NCBI GenBank assembly: GCA_013373005.1
Contig: JABXIP010000263.1
Span: forward strand, 1 to 9,334
Source: Cytophagia bacterium
Lineage (GTDB): Bacteria > Bacteroidota > Bacteroidia > Cytophagales > Cyclobacteriaceae
Length of the DNA stretch: 9,334 nucleotides
Direction: 5' to 3'
Part shown: in pieces, positions 5,797-9,334 of the stretch
Position numbering within the stretch: the stretch's first letter is position 1
Layout: each line of letters begins with the position of its first letter
Translations under genes and position numbers: made by a program
The notes under the pieces: model-generated
Told to the model about the DNA's origin: nothing
Databases searched by the model: none
The model's input: the letters and a program-made list of their open reading frames with translations, nothing else

Positions 5797-6981
5797 TTAT
5801 ATACTTTCTGAAATAGCTTTCTTGATTAAAGCCCCTGTTTCTACAATGTCCTCATTGCTGATATTGATAGGGGGAGCCAGTCTGAAACTCTCAGGGCAGG
5901 AGAGGAACCAGAAGGTGATCACTCCTTTCTCCAGACATTTATGAACAATCTTTTGTACTAGTTCAGCATTTTCAAATTCAACGGCCAGCATCAATCCCTT
6001 TCTCCGAATTTGCTTAATGGCAGAGTGAGCAATGGCTTCCTCTAGCAATTGTCCCTTATGCTCTACCTGTTCCAGCATGTTTTCTTCCTGAATGGCCTGC
6101 AGATTTGCCCAAGCTGCTGCACAAACTACAGGATGTCCTCCAAAAGTGGTAATATGACCAAGGTTAGGGTCATGAGTGAGCAAGTTCATTTTTTCATAGG
6201 ATGAAATGAATGCACCAATTGGCATTCCGCCTCCTAAACCTTTAGCCAAGGCTAAAATATCGGGAACCACTCCGTAGTGCTCGAAGGCAAACATTTTACC
6301 CGTTCTGCCAATGCCAGTTTGTATTTCATCATAGATAAGCTGTGCTCCGGTTTCATTGCATTTCTTTCTCAAAGCTTCATGAAACTCCTGAGTTCCAATT
6401 CTTACACCGGCATCTCCCTGAATGGGCTCCACCAAAACCGCTGCAGTCTTCTCAGTGATTGTGTCAAGATCTACCAACTTGTTAAAGTGAATGAACTTTA
6501 CATCTGGAATTAGTGGTCTATACCTATACTTTTTGGTTTCGTTGCCTGAAACGCTTAAAGATCCATGTGTGCTGCCATGGTAAGACTTGTGGCAAGAAAT
6601 CAACTCGGTTCTTCCCGTAACTCTCTTCGCTAATTTCAGTGCTCCTTCAATTGCCTCAGTTCCGCTATTCACGAAGTATGTACAGTCGAGTGAGGGAGGA
6701 AGGAGTTTAGCTAGTTCATTGGCAAGTCCATTTTGTGCATCCTGAATAAATTCACCATAAGCCATTACATGCAGGTATTTGTCTACCTGGTCTTTGATGG
6801 CTTGAACCACCTTAGGGTGTCTATGGCCGATATTGGTGACAGCGATTCCCGAAATCAGGTCGTAGTATTTCTTTCCATCCTTATCGAAAATGTAAGAGCC
6901 TTCGGCATAGTCTACATCAATAGTCAGAGGAAAAGGTGATGTCTGAGCAACGTGCTTGAGGAAGATTTCCTTTGGATCCAT
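5797..6981 (-). CDS. PLP-dependent class III aminotransferase (acetylornithine/ornithine type)
   Basis: A cytoplasmic fold-type I aminotransferase moving an amino group from a terminal amine such as (N-acetyl)ornithine, GABA or lysine to a 2-oxo acid. At 394 residues it has the usual length. Visible motifs: DLISGIAVTNIGHRHPKV (41-58), the phosphate-binding NSGTEAIEGALKLAK (105-119), SYHGSTHG (133-140), VEPIQGDAG (184-192), YDEIQTGIGRTGK (217-229; Asp218 contacts the pyridine nitrogen) and LAKGLGGGMPIG with the PLP lysine Lys247, followed by TTFGGHPVVCAAA. The start ATG gives the common MDPKEIF..QTSPFPL N-terminus. No arginine, lysine or GABA pathway genes lie beside it, so the substrate cannot be settled from context; argD- or rocD-like is most likely. 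It is a single-gene unit, divergent from the glycosyltransferase (57 bases apart), ending at the shared terminator 5762-5793. Confidence 0.88.
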   Translation of the reverse strand: MDPKEIFLKHVAQTSPFPLTIDVDYAEGSYIFDKDGKKYYDLISGIAVTNIGHRHPKVVQAIKDQVDKYLHVMAYGEFIQDAQNGLANELAKLLPPSLDCTYFVNSGTEAIEGALKLAKRVTGRTELISCHKSYHGSTHGSLSVSGNETKKYRYRPLIPDVKFIHFNKLVDLDTITEKTAAVLVEPIQGDAGVRIGTQEFHEALRKKCNETGAQLIYDEIQTGIGRTGKMFAFEHYGVVPDILALAKGLGGGMPIGAFISSYEKMNLLTHDPNLGHITTFGGHPVVCAAAWANLQAIQEENMLEQVEHKGQLLEEAIAHSAIKQIRRKGLMLAVEFENAELVQKIVHKCLEKGVITFWFLSCPESFRLAPPINISNEDIVETGALIKKAISESI

Positions 6982-7026
6982 ATGCGAAATTAATCAAGTT
7001 CTTATTATCCAATTGTGCTTATCTGT

Positions 7027-7034
7027 TAGTTTTG
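7027..7034 (+). promoter_or_regulatory. Possible -7 element of the glycosyltransferase promoter
   Basis: TAGTTTTG fully matches TAnnTTTG. The -33 partner is missing at the right distance (the nearest TTG, 7013-7015, is only 11 bases away). A start about 5 bases downstream would fall at or next to the ATG at 7039, implying a leaderless or nearly leaderless transcript beginning at ATG 7039 or ATG 7045. Suggestive only. Confidence 0.35.
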
Positions 7035-7038
7035 ATAA

Positions 7039-8607
7039 ATGTTGATGGATAAAGGATTTTCTACTATTGAGAAGCACTATTTATGGAGCTTACTAGCGGT
7101 TCTTGTCTTTGCCTTTTTCTATCAGCTAGGTATCTACCCACTTTTTCAGGAAGAGCCCAGAAGAGGGCTTATTGCTTTGGAGATGATGCATCGGGAGAAT
7201 CTTTGGGTGCCAACCCAAACCGGTGATTTGTATTTGCGCAAACCCCCCCTTTATAATTGGGTATTAATCTTGGCCTATAAAATCTTTGGTGAGAATGAGT
7301 TTGCCACTCGATTTTTCTCTGTTTTGAGTCACCTTATTCTGGGCGGAATTACTTTTTTCTTTTCCAGAAAATACCTCGGTCAGATGGCTGCAGTACTGAT
7401 TTCTGTTAGCTATTTGTTGAGTGCCGATATTCTGGTTTATTTCAGTACTCTAGGAGAAATTGATCTGTTTTATGCACTTGTAACCGGGTCTTCCTTATTC
7501 CTAATATTCCACTATGGTGAGAAAAGGCAGTTATACAATCTATTCATTTCGGTTTATATATTAACCGCGATAGGTTTTCTGACCAAGGGCTTGAGTTCCC
7601 TTCCTTATACTGCCATTAGTCTATTGGTATACTTTATCTGGAATAGAGATTTTAAGAGATTGTTCTCAATATCTCATATCAGTGGTATTTTTGTTTTCAC
7701 ACTAATTCTTTTCGGGTATTTCTATCAATATAGCAGATATGAGGAGTTGAGCGGCTGGTGGACGACTCTATACTCCGAGTCGGCTGACAAAGCTACCGGT
7801 GGAGGTTTTGGAGAGTGGATAAGTCACTTCATTTCCTTTCCAATTGATACCATAAAGAACCTGATTCCCGCTGCCATAGCATTGCCTCTTCTGTTTTCAA
7901 AGACAGTCTTGTTAGACTTAAGAAAAAACAGAGTGGTATGGTATTCCCTATTGGTTTTTGTCTCTAACTTTTTAGTCTATTGGTTGTCTACTGAAGGCAG
8001 ATCGCGCTATATATATCCCATTTTTCCGTTCGCTTGTATAGTGTTGATATACGTTTGTTTGAACTCTGCAAAGCTATGGAAGGAGACTTATTTGAAAGTA
8101 TGGGCTTATGTGTCGGTAGGAATAATGTTGCTAAGTTTTGCCGCAATTCCTTTTATTTCTTCACTTGAGATCATTGACGGGCAATGGGTCATTAGTATTG
8201 TAGGTATCATTTTAATGGCTACTGCACTGGTTCTGCTTTTGAGAAAAAAGGTAAGGCCTTATTTGATTTTGCTAGGAGCACTGACTGTTTTGAAGTTTGG
8301 TTTTTCGGCCATTGTTCCACAAACCAGAGAGAGAGCAACTGGTGCAGCAGAGGATAAGACACTTGGTATTGAAATAGCAGAGATTACTCAAGGTGAGCCA
8401 CTGCATCGTTTCGGAGATGTTAGAATGTCTTACACCATAGTATTCTATCTGGAAAGAGATAGGGGAGATGTACTTTACCAGACCGATAGCTACACCAAAG
8501 GCTATTACTTCTGTTATACCGATGATCTTCCCAATTCAGGTTATGAGGTGGTAGAAGAGTTTCATTATCATGAAGAGCCTATCTTCCTCATTCGTTTAGA
8601 GGAATAA
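7039..8607 (+). CDS. ArnT/PMT-like membrane glycosyltransferase (GT39/GT83 type)
   Basis: A 522-residue integral inner-membrane protein of the polyisoprenyl-phosphate-sugar-using family (PMT, ArnT and relatives), which transfers a sugar from a lipid carrier to lipid A, protein or another acceptor on the periplasmic side. The first membrane segment (about 15-36) leads into the periplasmic loop with QEEPRRGLIALEMM (37-50; EE replaces the DE of ArnT), then RKPPLYNW (67-74), the typical family signature. About 10-12 hydrophobic segments follow. GRSRYIYPIFP (340-350) matches the family's conserved (K/R)RYxxP loop. A soluble tail of about 90 residues (425-522) follows the last membrane span. ATG 7045 is an alternative start. 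Acceptor and sugar cannot be read, since no sugar-nucleotide or lipid A genes are nearby. Monocistronic, ending at the terminator 8610-8636. Confidence 0.85.
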   Translation: MLMDKGFSTIEKHYLWSLLAVLVFAFFYQLGIYPLFQEEPRRGLIALEMMHRENLWVPTQTGDLYLRKPPLYNWVLILAYKIFGENEFATRFFSVLSHLILGGITFFFSRKYLGQMAAVLISVSYLLSADILVYFSTLGEIDLFYALVTGSSLFLIFHYGEKRQLYNLFISVYILTAIGFLTKGLSSLPYTAISLLVYFIWNRDFKRLFSISHISGIFVFTLILFGYFYQYSRYEELSGWWTTLYSESADKATGGGFGEWISHFISFPIDTIKNLIPAAIALPLLFSKTVLLDLRKNRVVWYSLLVFVSNFLVYWLSTEGRSRYIYPIFPFACIVLIYVCLNSAKLWKETYLKVWAYVSVGIMLLSFAAIPFISSLEIIDGQWVISIVGIILMATALVLLLRKKVRPYLILLGALTVLKFGFSAIVPQTRERATGAAEDKTLGIEIAEITQGEPLHRFGDVRMSYTIVFYLERDRGDVLYQTDSYTKGYYFCYTDDLPNSGYEVVEEFHYHEEPIFLIRLEE

Positions 8608-8609
8608 AA

Positions 8610-8636
8610 AAATCCCGAACCAAAGGAACGGGATTT
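8610..8636. terminator. Bidirectional terminator between glycosyltransferase and transketolase genes
   Basis: AAATCCCG (8610-8617) and CGGGATTT (8629-8636) form an 8-bp stem with an 11-base loop. The minus-strand transcript has a run of seven U's at the end of the stem (from A's 8606-8612), so it is a good terminator for the transketolase gene. On plus the stem ends in TTTATATCT, serving the glycosyltransferase gene less strongly. Confidence 0.8.
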
Positions 8637-8656
8637 ATATCTAATGTGAGAAAGGT

Positions 8657-9334
8657 TTACTTTCTGCTAATTACACGCTTAGCTGCTTTTACAATGTTCT
8701 CGGCATCTACTCCGTACTTCTTCATCAGTTCTTCCGGAACACCACTTTCACCGAATGAATCGTTGACAGCCACCATTTCTAATGGAGCTGGGTGATTTAG
8801 AGCAAGGGTTTGTGCTACACTATCACCAAGACCACCATTCATTTGATGCTCTTCTGCAGTAACTACACAACCTGTCTTAGCAACTGATTTCAAAATGGCA
8901 TCAACATCCAGCGGTTTAATGGTATGGATATTAATTACCTCAGCACTGATTCCTTCTTTCTCTAAAGCTTCTTCAGCTAAAATTGCTTCCCAGACTAAGT
9001 GGCCAGTAGCGAAGATAGTTACATCAGAACCTTCGATTAAATGAAGTGCTTTGCCAATCTCGAACTTCTGATCTTCTGGAGTGAAAATTGGCACTTTAGG
9101 TCTACCGAAACGCAAGTAAACCGGGCCATGGTGGTCGGCAATGGCGATGGTTGCTGCTTTAGTCTGATTGTAATCACACGGGTTGATTACGGTCATGTTT
9201 GGCAACATCTTCATCATTCCTATGTCTTCCAGTATTTGGTGAGTTGCACCATCTTCTCCCAATGTCAAACCTGCATGAGAAGCGCAAATCTTAACGTTCT
9301 TATCAGAATAAGCAATTGACTGGCGAATTTGATC
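8657..9334 (-). CDS. Transketolase, C-terminal part (pyrimidine-binding plus C-terminal domains), 5' end cut by window edge
   Basis: Transketolase moves two-carbon units between sugar phosphates with thiamine diphosphate in the pentose phosphate pathway. The visible 225 residues run in frame from the window edge. They hold the end of the Pyr domain (SHAGLTLGEDGATHQILEDI, then LPNMTVINPCDYNQT, VYLRFGR) and the complete C-terminal domain (GSDVTIFATGHLVWEA, INIHTIKPLDVDAI, TAEEHQMNGGLGDSVA, FGESGVPEELMKKYG). GEDGATHQ and the overall style match the separate C-terminal subunit of split transketolases (about 310-320 residues) that is common in Bacteroidota. Whether the gene is split or full length cannot be seen, because its start lies beyond the right edge. 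A DXS or 2-oxoacid dehydrogenase beta subunit is less likely, given the LGEDGATHQ motif. Transcription ends at the hairpin 8610-8636. Confidence 0.9.
   Translation of the reverse strand, partial: DQIRQSIAYSDKNVKICASHAGLTLGEDGATHQILEDIGMMKMLPNMTVINPCDYNQTKAATIAIADHHGPVYLRFGRPKVPIFTPEDQKFEIGKALHLIEGSDVTIFATGHLVWEAILAEEALEKEGISAEVINIHTIKPLDVDAILKSVAKTGCVVTAEEHQMNGGLGDSVAQTLALNHPAPLEMVAVNDSFGESGVPEELMKKYGVDAENIVKAAKRVISRK

Noticed and set aside
1..9334. A novel multi-gene defence, mobile or biosynthetic system
   Set aside because: Neighbouring genes alternate in strand, are closed by individual terminators and belong mostly to core metabolism; no integrase, transposase, nuclease cassette or repeat array is present.

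Overview
The window is a stretch of ordinary chromosome from a member of the phylum Bacteroidota, probably a marine-type member of the order Cytophagales; no species can be named from the sequence alone. The evidence is moderate to low G+C by eye, a lipoprotein of the Bacteroidota-restricted DUF6503 type, HslV with the short Bacteroidota-style propeptide, a PDH E2 with two tandem lipoyl domains, and a good match to the Bacteroidota promoter (TTTG / TAnnTTTG) rather than the E. coli one. No mobile element, RNA gene, CRISPR array or phage gene was found.

Layout: (1) 1-938, minus: fabH, cut by the left edge, first gene of its transcript, with a hairpin in its leader. (2) 1218-1979, plus: DUF6503 lipoprotein, convergent with (3) 1976-2674, minus: an SRAP (YedK/HMCES-like) protein that has lost the usual catalytic residues. 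Their stop codons overlap by 4 bases inside a 25-nt palindrome. (4) 2862-4505, plus: pyruvate dehydrogenase E2, closed by an intrinsic terminator, then (5) hslV 4561-5100 and (6) a small unassigned lipoprotein 5212-5739. A strong two-way terminator at 5762-5793 separates these from (7) a class III aminotransferase on the minus strand, 5797-6981. Divergent from it is (8) a GT39/ArnT-like membrane glycosyltransferase, 7039-8607. It ends at another two-way terminator facing (9) a transketolase C-terminal part, 8657-9334, minus, cut by the right edge.

Most neighbours alternate in strand and are closed by their own hairpins, so they look like separate transcription units. The only possible co-transcription is pdh E2-hslV-lipoprotein, and a terminator interrupts it. 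Central metabolism dominates: fatty acid initiation, acetyl-CoA supply, the pentose phosphate pathway and amino acid transamination. Protein quality control (HslV) and envelope functions (two lipoproteins, one lipid-linked glycosyltransferase) make up the rest. I see no multi-gene novel system. The points most worth a second look are the catalytically stripped SRAP protein, the terminator built into two overlapping stop codons, the small lipoprotein with an amidohydrolase-like beginning, and the fabH leader hairpin.
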